In this document: one piece after another, positions 19,179-29,543 of the stretch
Layout: the number at the start of each line of letters is the position of its first letter
How positions within the stretch are numbered: position 1 is the first letter of the stretch
Assembly (NCBI RefSeq): GCF_900130125.1
Contig: NZ_FQXY01000010.1
Location: 868,001-932,000 of the forward strand
Source of the DNA: Bacteroides congonensis
GTDB taxonomy: Bacteria; Bacteroidota; Bacteroidia; Bacteroidales; Bacteroidaceae
Length of the DNA: 64,000 bases
Direction: 5' to 3'
Notes under the pieces: generated by a model
What the model was told of the DNA's origin: nothing
Seen by the model: the letters and a program-made list of their open reading frames with translations, nothing else
Database searches by the model: none
Translations under genes and position numbers: made by a program

Positions 19179-20366
19179 TTATTGTAGATTCTTATACCGC
19201 AGCAATGCTTCTAAAAAGTAATAATCGGCATACGTCAGGGGGACATCCACTTCGCTTTTATCAGGAAGTGCACCCACGCTGTGCTTCAGGATGAAACATT
19301 CGTTCGTACCCGGTTCTGCCAGATACTCTTTCGAGGCAAGCGTACGGAGTTGCTTTTCTGCCATGGCAAGATAAGATTCCTTGGCTTCCGTGCCGGGGAT
19401 ATAACGGCTTAGTTCGATAAAGGCGGAGGCCATGATAGCCGCAGCGGAAGCATCCCGATAGGTCTGCTCTTCTACCGGAGCGTCGAAATCCCAGTAAGGA
19501 ATACCGTCGGCAGGTAGACGGTGGAGCAGCATATCGGCGATATGCCCGGCTTGCAACAGATAATTCTGATACCCCGTCAAGCGGAACATCATCGTATAGC
19601 TATACAAGGCCCATGCCTGTCCGCGGCTCCAGGAGGAATCGTCCGAGAAGCCCTGCACTGTTTGCTTGCCGCGCACCGCACCCGTTTCAGGGTCATAATC
19701 CACCAGATGATACGTGGAATAATCATCCCGGAAGTGATGCTGGATAGTGGTATTGGCATGCGTACAGGCAATGTTCTGCAAAGAGTCGTCGGCGTAGGCT
19801 TTCGACATGGACAACAGCAGTTCAAGGTTCATCATATTGTCAATAATCACCGGAAACTTCCAGTCGCAGCCTTTGCGTACAAAGTCCCAGCTACGGATCA
19901 CACCGGTAGCAGGATTGAAGCGGGTTGACAAGGATTTGGCACCCTGATAGAGCACTTGTTTATAAGCCTCATTACCTGTCAGCCGGAAAGCATTGCCATA
20001 ACTGCAATTCAACTGGAAACCGACATCGTGGTCCCTGGTCACGTATTGTATAGAGTCGAGTTTCAGCGTGTTCTTCTCGGCCAGTGTTTTCACTGCGTCC
20101 TTCCGGGTATATTCGTAGATATACCAAAGGGAACCGGGATAGAAGCCGCTGCACCACCAATAGATATTCGAGGGAACAAACTCACCGTCGGCAGAGAGCG
20201 TGCGGGGAAGTGTCTTTTCTGTCAAGCGGGTGTCCATAGTCGTGTATTGTTGCTCCGCAACGGTAAATACACGGTCAATCAACGCCTCCATCGGCTCCTG
20301 CTTCGTGCAGGAGGCCAATGTCAAAAGTCCGAGTATAGATATTAATAGGATTCTCATACGTTCCAT
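19179..20366 (-). CDS. GH88-family unsaturated glucuronyl hydrolase
   Basis: The 395-residue protein has a lipoprotein-like signal (TLASC). Two aspartates in the family's catalytic contexts are visible: Asp-114 in TRDHDVGF and Asp-176 in IIDNMMNLELL, which correspond by motif to Asp-88 and Asp-149 of Bacillus UGL. GFSDDSSWSRGQAWALYSY and YWDFDAP are further hallmarks of the (alpha/alpha)6 barrel. GH88 removes the 4,5-unsaturated uronic acid that polysaccharide lyases leave on the non-reducing end. That fits the two lyase genes directly upstream (6 bp gap). The preferred unsaturated disaccharide, and whether it may be sulfated, is not readable from sequence. Confidence 0.93.
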   Translation of the reverse strand: MERMRILLISILGLLTLASCTKQEPMEALIDRVFTVAEQQYTTMDTRLTEKTLPRTLSADGEFVPSNIYWWCSGFYPGSLWYIYEYTRKDAVKTLAEKNTLKLDSIQYVTRDHDVGFQLNCSYGNAFRLTGNEAYKQVLYQGAKSLSTRFNPATGVIRSWDFVRKGCDWKFPVIIDNMMNLELLLSMSKAYADDSLQNIACTHANTTIQHHFRDDYSTYHLVDYDPETGAVRGKQTVQGFSDDSSWSRGQAWALYSYTMMFRLTGYQNYLLQAGHIADMLLHRLPADGIPYWDFDAPVEEQTYRDASAAAIMASAFIELSRYIPGTEAKESYLAMAEKQLRTLASKEYLAEPGTNECFILKHSVGALPDKSEVDVPLTYADYYFLEALLRYKNLQ

Positions 20367-20372
20367 TCTTTT

Positions 20373-22304
20373 TTATTTAGGGGACAGGGTTGTGGTAAAT
20401 GTAGCGGTCTGATTGGCGGTGACCGTTGCTTCAAAGCCGACCATATAGGTGCCCGGATTAGCCTGGTCATAAGAGTTCTCGCTGGTAGTACTCCATTGCT
20501 TGTAGGTAGGCTTCACGCTTCCGCTGGCTGTGAGATACATCACTTTGCTTCCGTTCGTTAGTACGATGCGGTTACTTTCCACCGTCGGAACGGCAGGCGT
20601 TACCATACACCAGCGCACTTTGGCGGATTTATCTGTTCTCGCCTTGATCTCATCCATGACTACTAAATCTTTATCGTTCACGATTTTCACGGTACGGGTA
20701 GCGGACGCCGCCTGATCGGACACTACTTCAGTCAGATCGAAAGTGGCCCCCAATTCCGTAGCGGTATTGATAGTAGTAGTCAGCGTAGCCGCCCCATTTA
20801 CCCGGTGACGGGCGTCATTAATTGAAATCGTGCTATGATTCAAGTTATTCAAGCGGAATACATCCCAACGCATCGAGTTCTGTCCCATATCCCAAAGATT
20901 ACCACCCAAAGCTGCCAATTTCGACTCGAGCGTTGTATAACTTTGCAGACCGAAATCCATCGACCAGCGCACTCCATACGCGTCGTATACAAACGAACCG
21001 GCATCCATGTGTCCGTGGCTCGAACCTGCCTTGCCACCTTTGATTCCGAGGTATTTGTCCGTATCAGTGTATGTCCAGTCAGTATGTACCATCACCACAG
21101 GCGTTTCCCCTTTTCCACTCCATAGTTTATTGGAAGGAGCGGAGATTGCGTCCAGATTCAGATTATTGGCAAACGCCATAATCATCGGCAACAGGCGGTT
21201 TTCGGCACAGGAAGCGTATTCGCCGTTCTTCAGCATTTTCAGCTCATTATATAATAAGGATGGATTACTGTATTTATCGGCAAACCACCACGAAGCCAAT
21301 GCCGCGGTAGAGGAGGGAGCACAGTCAGAATAATTAAAGAACTTGCTGTTCAAGCCTGTCATATACAGCATATATTCTGCCGTCTTGGAGAATCCCGGTG
21401 TATCGGAAAGCCCGTTATCCGTACCGAGCGTACTGTTGAGGGCGGCAAGCATCAATACCTGATAGAGCGTGCCGTAACACCAGTAACCGCTGCCCTCCGG
21501 ATAGTTGCCGTCGGGAGAGTACATCACTTCCAATGCAGGTTTATTGGATTCCAACGCCTTCTCAATCATGTCCTTTGCTTCGGAAGGATTGTTTTCATAA
21601 GAAGCGAGTGCCGCACAGACCAGTCCGCCATTACAAACCTGGTTCCAGTTGTTGGTGGCTTCGTAGAAGTTGAGGTTCCAGTTCTTATCCTGCGCCTGTT
21701 GGAAGGCAAACTTCAACAGTGCGTTGGCCGCTTTTATACGGGTGGCTGCGCTTATTTCGTTGTAGAGCCAATCGTAGCCGAACGCAACAGCCGTAGCCAT
21801 TTCGCCCACATCGAGAAAGTGGCGTTTCGAGTTCCAGTCGGGAAAGTTGCAGACAGCGTTCATATCCGTTTCCGCTTTAGTCAGGTATTTGGCATCGCCG
21901 GTCATCCGGTAGGCATAAGCGCAGGTGAAAATACGCAGTAACGCATCGCGAGACACATCGAGGATACGTTTGTTGCTGGCATCCAATTTATAAGTCAGTG
22001 CCGTGGCGTTCATCCCTTTGCTGTTGCACACTCCCATAATGGTATTATGGAGCAAGGTCAGATTGGCACTCGAATTGGCATCCACTTTGGCTTTCAACGC
22101 AGTGAAGGCCTCGGCGTTCATCAACAGGCGGGGATGATTGTCCGCGGTCAGTTTGGAATAATCCAGTCCGCCCTCCGGCTCCGTGGGATTCGGTTTCTCA
22201 TGGGTAGATCCCGGACGGAATCTGTTCTCATCTTCATCGGAACAACTAACGGCTGTTCCTACAAAGAAAGCTATGAGGATTGTTTTAAAAAGAATCGTTT
22301 TCAT
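20373..22304 (-). CDS. Heparinase II/III-type polysaccharide lyase, lipoprotein (paralogue 1)
   Basis: The 643-residue protein has a lipoprotein signal (TAVSC) and a 25-residue Pro/Glu-rich linker. An (alpha/alpha) toroid spans about residues 50-380, followed by a heparinase II/III-like beta-sandwich. Candidate catalytic residues lie in NNWNQVCN (217-224), in YPEGSGYWCYG (tyrosines 267 and 273) and in SSHGHMDAGSF (His-430, His-432). Lyases of this fold cleave uronic-acid polysaccharides by beta-elimination. CAZy families PL12, PL21, PL33 and others share it; I cannot choose between them by eye. The neighbouring GH88 gene supports uronic-acid cleavage. It is paralogous to the adjacent gene at 22329-24143. 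Confidence 0.88.
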   Translation of the reverse strand: MKTILFKTILIAFFVGTAVSCSDEDENRFRPGSTHEKPNPTEPEGGLDYSKLTADNHPRLLMNAEAFTALKAKVDANSSANLTLLHNTIMGVCNSKGMNATALTYKLDASNKRILDVSRDALLRIFTCAYAYRMTGDAKYLTKAETDMNAVCNFPDWNSKRHFLDVGEMATAVAFGYDWLYNEISAATRIKAANALLKFAFQQAQDKNWNLNFYEATNNWNQVCNGGLVCAALASYENNPSEAKDMIEKALESNKPALEVMYSPDGNYPEGSGYWCYGTLYQVLMLAALNSTLGTDNGLSDTPGFSKTAEYMLYMTGLNSKFFNYSDCAPSSTAALASWWFADKYSNPSLLYNELKMLKNGEYASCAENRLLPMIMAFANNLNLDAISAPSNKLWSGKGETPVVMVHTDWTYTDTDKYLGIKGGKAGSSHGHMDAGSFVYDAYGVRWSMDFGLQSYTTLESKLAALGGNLWDMGQNSMRWDVFRLNNLNHSTISINDARHRVNGAATLTTTINTATELGATFDLTEVVSDQAASATRTVKIVNDKDLVVMDEIKARTDKSAKVRWCMVTPAVPTVESNRIVLTNGSKVMYLTASGSVKPTYKQWSTTSENSYDQANPGTYMVGFEATVTANQTATFTTTLSPK

Positions 22305-22328
22305 GGTTCAATGAATTTATTTGTATTA

Positions 22329-24143
22329 CTACTTCAAAGGAATAAGTCGTACTTTCAGTTGCGAAGCACGATTGGTAGGAATCACCGTCTCAAAACCCAC
22401 GCGGATGGTTCCCGGATTGCGGAAATCATATTCATGCGGGGGCACGTTCGACCAGGTTTTCATTTCTACTTCCGTATCGGCATCTACCGTCAATAGCATC
22501 CGTTGTCCGTCTTTGGTTAATTCCATCCGGTTCTTGCCCGTTATTTTGGCTTCCGCCGGAGTGACCATTATCCAGGATACGGCAGCTTCCTTGTCCCCCG
22601 TCTCCAACCGGTCGGTTACTTCCAGATGGTCTTTCTGATCCAATATCACGGTGCGGACGACTTTCTTCACGCTGTTGGCAAACACACTCGACAGGTCTAC
22701 TTCCGCCCCTTTCTGTTTCTTCGACTCGAAAGTACGGGTGATCGGGGCATTGCTCTCTACCAAATGGCGTTCTCCGTTAATCGTCAACGTATTGTGAGCG
22801 ATATTGCTTAGCCGGAATACTTCCCAGCGTTGTCCGTTCTGCGACATATTCCACAGGTCTACTCCCTTACTTTCGAGCGTGATGTAACTCTGCATACCCA
22901 AGTCCATCGCCCAACGCACCCCGTCTCTCTCGAAGATAAACGAACCGGCATCCATGTGCGCATGAGAGGTAGAAGGCGAACCGCCTTTCACTCCCAGATA
23001 GGTATCTTCCTTGCTGTCCCATCCGCCACGGTAGATAAACACAGGCGTATCTCCGCGACTGAACCAGAAGTTTTTCTTCGGCTTGCCGATATTCTTCAAA
23101 TCGAGCTGCGAACAGAACACCATCAGGCTGGGCAGTAAACGGTCTTCGGCAAACGGCATATCCGGGCGGTCGAGATACTGACGTTCAATCCACAACAGGG
23201 AAAGGTCTTTCGCCTTGCCTGCAAACCAGAACATCATCATATTACACTCCGCCTCTACCGGAGAATCCGAGAAACAGAAACAGTCTCCGCTCGGAGCCGT
23301 CATATACTGCATGAAACGGGCAGATTCCATGAAGCCGGGGGCTTGGGAGAGCCCATTGTCTGTGCCGAAAGCACTTTCGAGCGCAGCAATGAGCATTACC
23401 TGAAAACTTGTCCCGTACCCCCAATATCCGAACCCTTCGGGATAACCTCCGTCGGGGCCATAACCTACCATCGCTTTCGGATTTGTCTCCATGCATTTCT
23501 CTATGATGCCTTTCGATACCTCCGGAATCTCTTCAAAAAGAGCCAGCGCGCCATACGCCAATCCACTATTACATACGGAATTCCAGTTATTCTTGGCTGT
23601 ATAGAACCAGGCATGACGGGTGTTCTTTGCCGCGTCGAACCCTTTTGCGATGATTGCTTCGCGCACCACCCGGCGGGTGTCGGGCTGCAAAGAGTCATAC
23701 AGCCAGTCATAACCGATAGCCAATGCCATTACCATCTCGCCCACATCCAGAAAATGAGTGGGGTTCCAGTCGGTGAAACGGCTGACAGCGAGCATCTCCT
23801 GTTCAGCACGGTGAGCGTATTTCTTATCTCCCGTCATACGGTAAGCGTATGAGAGGTAATAGATACGCTTCAATGCGATGCGCGAAATCGCCAACAGGCG
23901 TTTGCCCTCCTTGATACGTTCCACTGGTGGTTCCGTAAGTGTCCGGTCGCAAAGTTCCATGATCCGTTGGTGAACTGCTGCCAACGGGGGATACTCCGCA
24001 ATAGCTTTCTTAATAGCTTCTTCTCCGCCCTCCGGCAATAACAACCGGGGATGAGGCGCTATCTTGCCATAGTCAAACTGTTGCGCAAATACACCTGTGC
24101 AACCGGATACAAAAATGAGTAATAGTAAAAGTATTTTCTTCAT
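22329..24143 (-). CDS. Heparinase II/III-type polysaccharide lyase (paralogue 2)
   Basis: The 604-residue protein has a signal peptide ending in GCTGVFAQ (Sec or lipoprotein signal ambiguous). It has the same architecture as the previous gene without the N-terminal linker. The matching motifs are NNWNSVCNSGLAYGALA, YPEGFGYWGYGTSFQ and STSHAHMDAGSF, followed by VRWAMDLGMQSYITLESKG. The closeness of the two sequences implies duplication within the PUL. Two lyases may split endo- and exo-cleavage or differ in cell location: paralogue 1 has a clear lipid anchor plus linker, as surface enzymes often do. That division is inference. The gene starts 20 bp after susD. Confidence 0.88.
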   Translation of the reverse strand: MKKILLLLLIFVSGCTGVFAQQFDYGKIAPHPRLLLPEGGEEAIKKAIAEYPPLAAVHQRIMELCDRTLTEPPVERIKEGKRLLAISRIALKRIYYLSYAYRMTGDKKYAHRAEQEMLAVSRFTDWNPTHFLDVGEMVMALAIGYDWLYDSLQPDTRRVVREAIIAKGFDAAKNTRHAWFYTAKNNWNSVCNSGLAYGALALFEEIPEVSKGIIEKCMETNPKAMVGYGPDGGYPEGFGYWGYGTSFQVMLIAALESAFGTDNGLSQAPGFMESARFMQYMTAPSGDCFCFSDSPVEAECNMMMFWFAGKAKDLSLLWIERQYLDRPDMPFAEDRLLPSLMVFCSQLDLKNIGKPKKNFWFSRGDTPVFIYRGGWDSKEDTYLGVKGGSPSTSHAHMDAGSFIFERDGVRWAMDLGMQSYITLESKGVDLWNMSQNGQRWEVFRLSNIAHNTLTINGERHLVESNAPITRTFESKKQKGAEVDLSSVFANSVKKVVRTVILDQKDHLEVTDRLETGDKEAAVSWIMVTPAEAKITGKNRMELTKDGQRMLLTVDADTEVEMKTWSNVPPHEYDFRNPGTIRVGFETVIPTNRASQLKVRLIPLK

Positions 24144-24163
24144 CCTTATTCAAATCTTTATGA

Positions 24164-25975
24164 TTAATACGCCCAACCGCTTCGTTTAGTCAGGTTCGGG
24201 TTCTTTTGCGTTTCAACGATAGGAGCAGTCCACGGCCACATATAATCGGTGTAATACCAGTTATACTCTACCATATCGCCCCACCAGGACTTGCCGCCAT
24301 TCACGTCTTTCCCCTGGAATTTGGTTTCTTTGTAGGTTCCCCAACGTACTTCATCGAAAAAGTTGATTCCTTCCAGACAGAATTCCACGCGACGTTCATA
24401 ACGTATCCTTTCGAGCATGTCTTCCTTTCCGTTCACTGCGCACGGGCCGCTTCCGCCCTCTGTCAGTGCAGGCATGTGGGCGCGGGTACGCACTTTATTC
24501 ACCAGGCGGATGGCTTCTCCCAACTGATCGGTCTGCGCCAATGCTTCGGCGTACTGCAACAGTACATCGGTATAGCGAATCAACGGCCAGTCGGTATGGC
24601 AACGGCTCCGGCTAATCAAACGTCCTTTCTCAAACTCATTGTACTTGCGATAGCAGTAGAAAGCAGAAGTACGTTTATCGAGCCAGAAGTCTCCACCATT
24701 CGTGCCCTGTTCCTTCAACGGCCAACGGAGTTGTTTACCGATCTGGTTGGCATCTCCTGCATAATTAGGCTTGTAGCAGTCTACCGGCACATAAGGAGTG
24801 ACGACGGTCTGTTGCAGACGCGGGTCACGACTGTCATACGCCTTTTTGATGCGGGCTTCATTACCGCTGTTCAGGTAATATTTCTGATAGATATCTTCGC
24901 CTACCCGTTTGATAAGCGCATTCTTTTGTGAGGACATGGATTCCAGTCCGTCACGGCAGAAGAAGATTTCACGCTGTTTTGGAGTCAGCAAGTCCCAGTC
25001 TTGCAGGCCGTCTACTTCCGACCATTTGAAGTCCGATCCGTCGGCGTTCTTATAGTAGTCCACAAAGTCTGCAGAAGGTTTTATTTCCGTCCAGCCATCA
25101 TACGTATCGCGGGCACCGGTCATTTGCTGAATGTTATCACAATAACCAGTTTCTTCGCTGAACTGGAGCGAGAAGATCATTTCTTTATCCTTTTCGTTTT
25201 CATATTTGAAGAAGTCGGCATATTCGCCTGTCCACAAGCCATAACCGCACGCTTCCACTTCTTTAAAATCGTTGCCTGCTTCCTTGTATTGCTTCTTCCA
25301 CATATACACCATACCACGCAGGGCATAAGCGGCACCTTTAGAAGGACGGCCGTAGTTTTCATTCAGCGTGTTATTGGGGAAGTCGGGATTGTTGATGCAA
25401 TACGTCAAATCATCCAGAATCACTTGCCATACCTCATCTACCGAAGATTGGCCACGGGTACAGTCTTCGTTATTGATAGGTTCCAGATAAACGGGAACAC
25501 CCTGATAAAGCATATTCAGACGATTGTACGCCCAGGCACGGAGGAAACGGGCTTCGCATTGGTAACGTGCCAGTTTATCAGTACTCATACCCGCTTTATG
25601 CAGATTGGCAATCGCATCGTTACACGCATGGATAATGGTGTAACAGAACTTCCATTCATACCACACCTGAAAGTCATTGGCAGGCTTGGTAGCCAGCGAA
25701 AGCAGTTCCACCGGATAGTTGTTGGAATAATAATCGGTTGCAAAGCTCATAGCTTCGATTCCCTGACGGTTCAGTCCGTCGGCACGGCGAAGCTGGGTGG
25801 AGGAGAGTTGGGTGGCATAGAACGGGAAGTAAAGTCCTGCCATTCCCTTGTCGGCAAGCTCCTCCGTGGTCCACATGTTTTCACTTGCGATCTGGTCTTC
25901 CGGAGCCACATCGAGAATATCCATGCAGGAAGTAGCCGCCAACGCCATCGTTAAAATCATTAATATCTTTTTCAT
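24164..25975 (-). CDS. SusD/RagB-family surface glycan-binding lipoprotein
   Basis: The 603-residue protein has a lipoprotein signal (AATSC), then MDILDVAPEDQIASENMWTTEE, the usual SusD opening. Helical repeat segments (ARFLRAWAYNRLNMLYQGVPV) and the C-terminal RYERRVEFCLEGINFFDEVRWGTYK are diagnostic. It lies 29 bp after susC and forms the lid of the SusC transporter, capturing the oligosaccharide on the cell surface. Confidence 0.95.
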   Translation of the reverse strand: MKKILMILTMALAATSCMDILDVAPEDQIASENMWTTEELADKGMAGLYFPFYATQLSSTQLRRADGLNRQGIEAMSFATDYYSNNYPVELLSLATKPANDFQVWYEWKFCYTIIHACNDAIANLHKAGMSTDKLARYQCEARFLRAWAYNRLNMLYQGVPVYLEPINNEDCTRGQSSVDEVWQVILDDLTYCINNPDFPNNTLNENYGRPSKGAAYALRGMVYMWKKQYKEAGNDFKEVEACGYGLWTGEYADFFKYENEKDKEMIFSLQFSEETGYCDNIQQMTGARDTYDGWTEIKPSADFVDYYKNADGSDFKWSEVDGLQDWDLLTPKQREIFFCRDGLESMSSQKNALIKRVGEDIYQKYYLNSGNEARIKKAYDSRDPRLQQTVVTPYVPVDCYKPNYAGDANQIGKQLRWPLKEQGTNGGDFWLDKRTSAFYCYRKYNEFEKGRLISRSRCHTDWPLIRYTDVLLQYAEALAQTDQLGEAIRLVNKVRTRAHMPALTEGGSGPCAVNGKEDMLERIRYERRVEFCLEGINFFDEVRWGTYKETKFQGKDVNGGKSWWGDMVEYNWYYTDYMWPWTAPIVETQKNPNLTKRSGWAY

Positions 25976-26004
25976 ATCAGATTCTGTTTTTTAGTTCTAC
26001 ATCA

Positions 26005-29000
26005 TTAAAAGGTAATCTGTCCGCCAAAAGAGATCTGACGCATCAATGGATAACCGATAGCAGTTCCTATCTCCGGATCGAGTCCCGGATAACTAGTAAT
26101 CGTCAGGATATTGTCCATCGACACGAAAGCACGGAGCTTATTAACAAAGAACTTGCTGGAAATCCGTTGCGGCAACGTATAGCCGATCTGGATATTCTTC
26201 AACTTGAAGTAGTCGCCCTTATATTCGTTCCAGTCGCTCTGGATTCTGTTATTATAGGTAGTACCGTATGTCAGGCGGGGATATTTGCCCCACTGGTTGG
26301 TGCGCGGATCGTCCGGGTTGGAAGGATCGAAGAAGTAATGGTTATCGGCGATATGCTCGATAATGCCATATCCGTGGCTGACTAGTGTCGAGTTGTAGTA
26401 ATCCGTATTCCAGTTGAGGTAATGCCCGAAAGCTCCCGACCATAACATGGAGAAATCAATGTTCTTGTAAGAGAAGGCACAGTTGAAACCCAGGTTGAAT
26501 TTGGGGACACTGGTGTGTCCGGAGAAATCCCGGTCGTTGGTATCGCCGTAGTTCATATCACCGTTGCTGTCGGCATAGAGTATATCACCATACCAAAGCT
26601 GGTCTTTGGCAATCGTCTTCATTCCTCCGAATGAATAACCGGAGTCAATCATGGCCTGCACCCATACCATATCTTCTTTCGTACGTATCATTCCGTCCTT
26701 CGGTCCCGCATGGATATCCACCGCACCTCCGGTATAGCCTTCGCCGGAACCTCTGTACACCTTATACATATAAGTTTCCCCCAGTTGGCGGCCTTCACAG
26801 ATGTAACCTCCGAAGCCGGATTCGGACACATCACTGAAGTTATTGACATAACTGACTTTGTTTCCCTGCGCATCATACATCCAGTATTTCTGGAGTTCGC
26901 CTTTGAACTTCATTACTTTGTTGGCATTGAAAGAGAAGTTCATACCCACCCGGTATTCGAAATCTTTTCCGATACGGTCGTTCCAGTTCAAGGTAAATTC
27001 AACACCGCGGTTGCGTACTTCACCCAGGTTCTCGGGAGCAGAGCCTACAACACCCATTGAAAGATAGAGTTCGGGATGGTAGAGAATGTCCGAAGTATAC
27101 TTATTATAATAGTCTATTTCACCCGTCAGGCGGTTGTTGAAGAAGCCGAAATCAAGTCCGATGTCGGTGGTGGCGGTACTTTCCCAGTGCAGCTTGTCGT
27201 TGCTTAGTTTCTTGCGTACCAGTCCTTTGGTTCCTTCACCGTCGATTACGACATTGCCTGTGGCGTAGTTTGCCTGCCAGTCGTAGTTGCCAGTAGAGTT
27301 GTTACCTGTCTTTCCATAGGAAACACGCAGTTTCAGGTTGGAGAGATAGTCCGATGCTCCCTGCATGAACGATTCTTCCGAAATACGCCATCCGCCGGAG
27401 AACGAGGGGAAATATCCCCAACGCTGGTTCACACCGAAACGGGAGGAGGCATCGGCACGAAGGTTGGCTTCAAAGAGATAACGTCCTTTATATCCGTAGT
27501 TGACACGGCCGAAATAAGAGAGCAATCCCCATTTGGCGGGTGCCGAGCTGGAAGAGCTGACGAGCGTCTCGTAAGTGCTTAATTCGTTCAGCGTCCAGTC
27601 CGTAGCGCCTTTACGGGAAACGGCAAAGCTCTTGCTGTAATATTCTTGGGCAGAATATCCGAGCAGTGCGCCCAGATCGTGGTCTTTCTTGATGGTCGTA
27701 TTGTAGCGTACCAGTATTTCAGCACTCTGACGCCAGGTGCGTGCGCTCGTATTGGTGATGGAAGCGTTCTCCAACGCGCTTTCGCTGACGCGCTGGTCGG
27801 TGACATAGTCCCAATAACCATTCTGGCGGCTATAAGAAGACTTGTCGGTGAATGTCGGCGAATAGTTGAAGGTACCTTCAATGTTGAGTCCTTTATAGGG
27901 AGTGATAATTCCGTAGACGGAAGCATTGAGACGCCATACGGTATTGAAACCGGTGGCTCCCGCCATCTGACCGAAGATATTATTGGCATTGGAAGATTCT
28001 TCGCTGGCCAGTGCGGCACGTCCCCAATAGTTCGGCTCACCGGGATATACACCCGGAGTGGTCTGATAGAGATACTTGAATCCGTTGCTGATATTAGCCA
28101 TCCCATAATCCTGCTTTTGCCCGTAAAGACGGGTGCCGACGGTCATCCATTTCACAATCTTGGCTTCCAGATTGGTACGGAAATTGATTTTCTGCGTACT
28201 TGAATCGAGGTTCCAGCGGTTCATGACTCCCTGATTGTCGAGATAGCCCAAAGAGAGCATATACTTCACTTTCTCCGAGCTGCCGGAGACAGAGAGGTTG
28301 TGTTCCTGCGAATATCCGGTGTCGAATACTTCGTCGAACCAATCTGTGTTCGGATAGGCCACGTAATTGGGCACTCCGTACTCATTCAGTCCGTTCGGAT
28401 CGGCAGAAGCAGCCCTCCAGCGGTCAATGCTTTCCTGCGAGAAAATACCTTTGGTATTCACATTTTCGCAAGCCTCGTTGACCAGTCCCATATAACGGGC
28501 ATAGTCGCTTACGAAAGAGAGGTTGTTGTAAGGCATCTGCACGACTCCCGAATAAGAATAGGAAATTTGCGGTTTGCCTTTCCCGCTTTTGGTGGTGATA
28601 AGGATGACTCCGTTGGCGGCGCGCGTACCATAAATAGCTGTGGAGGCAGCGTCTTTCAGTACGGAGATGCTTTCGATGTCGTTGGGGTTCACATTGTCCA
28701 TGCTCCATTCGATACCGTCCACTAGGACCAATGGGGAGTTGGTATTGAACGTACCGTTACCGCGGACGCGGATGGTGGCACCGTCCGAGCCGGGTTGTCC
28801 CGAAGCTTGTGTGACGTTCATACCGGCGGCGAGTCCCGAAAGGGCGGAAGAAACACTCATGATGGGTCGTCCTTCCGTCTGGTCGGCAAAGTTGATGGAA
28901 GTCACAGAACCGGTCAGGTTCACTTTCTTCTGTACACCGTAGCCCACTACCACTACTTCATCCAGTACTTTCGTTTCCACTTTCATCTGTACATCGAGTT

Positions 29001-29277
29001 TCGTACGCCCGTTCAGGGGAAGCGTGGTGGTCTGATAACCAATGTAACTGAAAGAAACGGAAGGTTTGGCAGAAGTTGTTTTTAAGGTATAGTGTCCGTT
29101 CAGGTCTGTCAGGACACCGTTTGTTGTACCTACTTCGACGACGGAAACACCCGGCAGGGTTTCTCCATTCTCATCGATCACTACTCCACTTACCGTGGCA
29201 GATGTTTGTGCCCACACCACATCTGTCAGTAAAAAGAGCAAAGCCAATAAAAATAATAGATAATGCTTCTTTTTCAT
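26005..29277 (-). CDS. SusC/RagA-family TonB-dependent oligosaccharide transporter
   Basis: The protein is 1090 residues: a signal peptide, a carboxypeptidase-D-regulatory-like domain (about 25-100; VSGVVIDENGETLPGVSV), a linker and plug starting LDEVVVVGYGVQKK (105-118), then a 22-strand barrel ending in the short aromatic tail GGQITF. It is intact, unlike the susC at 1660-4978. It lacks the STN domain expected for anti-sigma signalling, which fits control by the hybrid regulator encoded divergently. It is the first gene of the seven-gene operon running down to 16621. Confidence 0.96.
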   Translation of the reverse strand: MKKKHYLLFLLALLFLLTDVVWAQTSATVSGVVIDENGETLPGVSVVEVGTTNGVLTDLNGHYTLKTTSAKPSVSFSYIGYQTTTLPLNGRTKLDVQMKVETKVLDEVVVVGYGVQKKVNLTGSVTSINFADQTEGRPIMSVSSALSGLAAGMNVTQASGQPGSDGATIRVRGNGTFNTNSPLVLVDGIEWSMDNVNPNDIESISVLKDAASTAIYGTRAANGVILITTKSGKGKPQISYSYSGVVQMPYNNLSFVSDYARYMGLVNEACENVNTKGIFSQESIDRWRAASADPNGLNEYGVPNYVAYPNTDWFDEVFDTGYSQEHNLSVSGSSEKVKYMLSLGYLDNQGVMNRWNLDSSTQKINFRTNLEAKIVKWMTVGTRLYGQKQDYGMANISNGFKYLYQTTPGVYPGEPNYWGRAALASEESSNANNIFGQMAGATGFNTVWRLNASVYGIITPYKGLNIEGTFNYSPTFTDKSSYSRQNGYWDYVTDQRVSESALENASITNTSARTWRQSAEILVRYNTTIKKDHDLGALLGYSAQEYYSKSFAVSRKGATDWTLNELSTYETLVSSSSSAPAKWGLLSYFGRVNYGYKGRYLFEANLRADASSRFGVNQRWGYFPSFSGGWRISEESFMQGASDYLSNLKLRVSYGKTGNNSTGNYDWQANYATGNVVIDGEGTKGLVRKKLSNDKLHWESTATTDIGLDFGFFNNRLTGEIDYYNKYTSDILYHPELYLSMGVVGSAPENLGEVRNRGVEFTLNWNDRIGKDFEYRVGMNFSFNANKVMKFKGELQKYWMYDAQGNKVSYVNNFSDVSESGFGGYICEGRQLGETYMYKVYRGSGEGYTGGAVDIHAGPKDGMIRTKEDMVWVQAMIDSGYSFGGMKTIAKDQLWYGDILYADSNGDMNYGDTNDRDFSGHTSVPKFNLGFNCAFSYKNIDFSMLWSGAFGHYLNWNTDYYNSTLVSHGYGIIEHIADNHYFFDPSNPDDPRTNQWGKYPRLTYGTTYNNRIQSDWNEYKGDYFKLKNIQIGYTLPQRISSKFFVNKLRAFVSMDNILTITSYPGLDPEIGTAIGYPLMRQISFGGQITF

Positions 29278-29491
29278 TTTATTAGATTTAATGAAACAAT
29301 TAGGTTGTTAAATACTCACCCTGCAAAGAAATGGGATATTTAGCCAATCTAATAATACTGTTTAGGCGATTGATGCCACTAATTAATAAAATTCGGAGGA
29401 GAATGGAAAGGAAAAACAATCTTTTAAGAATTCGACTAGTTTTTATCAGAAAATGACTAGATAATTTTATTCCATATTTAAAAATAGGTTG

Positions 29492-29499
29492 TATTTTTG
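29492..29499 (+). promoter_or_regulatory. Putative -7 box (TATTTTTG) of the esterase-regulator unit
   Basis: TATTTTTG fits TAnnTTTG and lies 45 bp upstream of the esterase ATG at 29544. A weaker counterpart for susC on the other strand is TTTCTTTG near 29320-29327. The 266-bp divergent space presumably holds the binding site of the hybrid regulator, which I could not identify. Confidence 0.4.
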
Positions 29500-29543
29500 C
29501 CCGATACCTAATAACTATTCGTCGAATATCTAATAAAAACAGT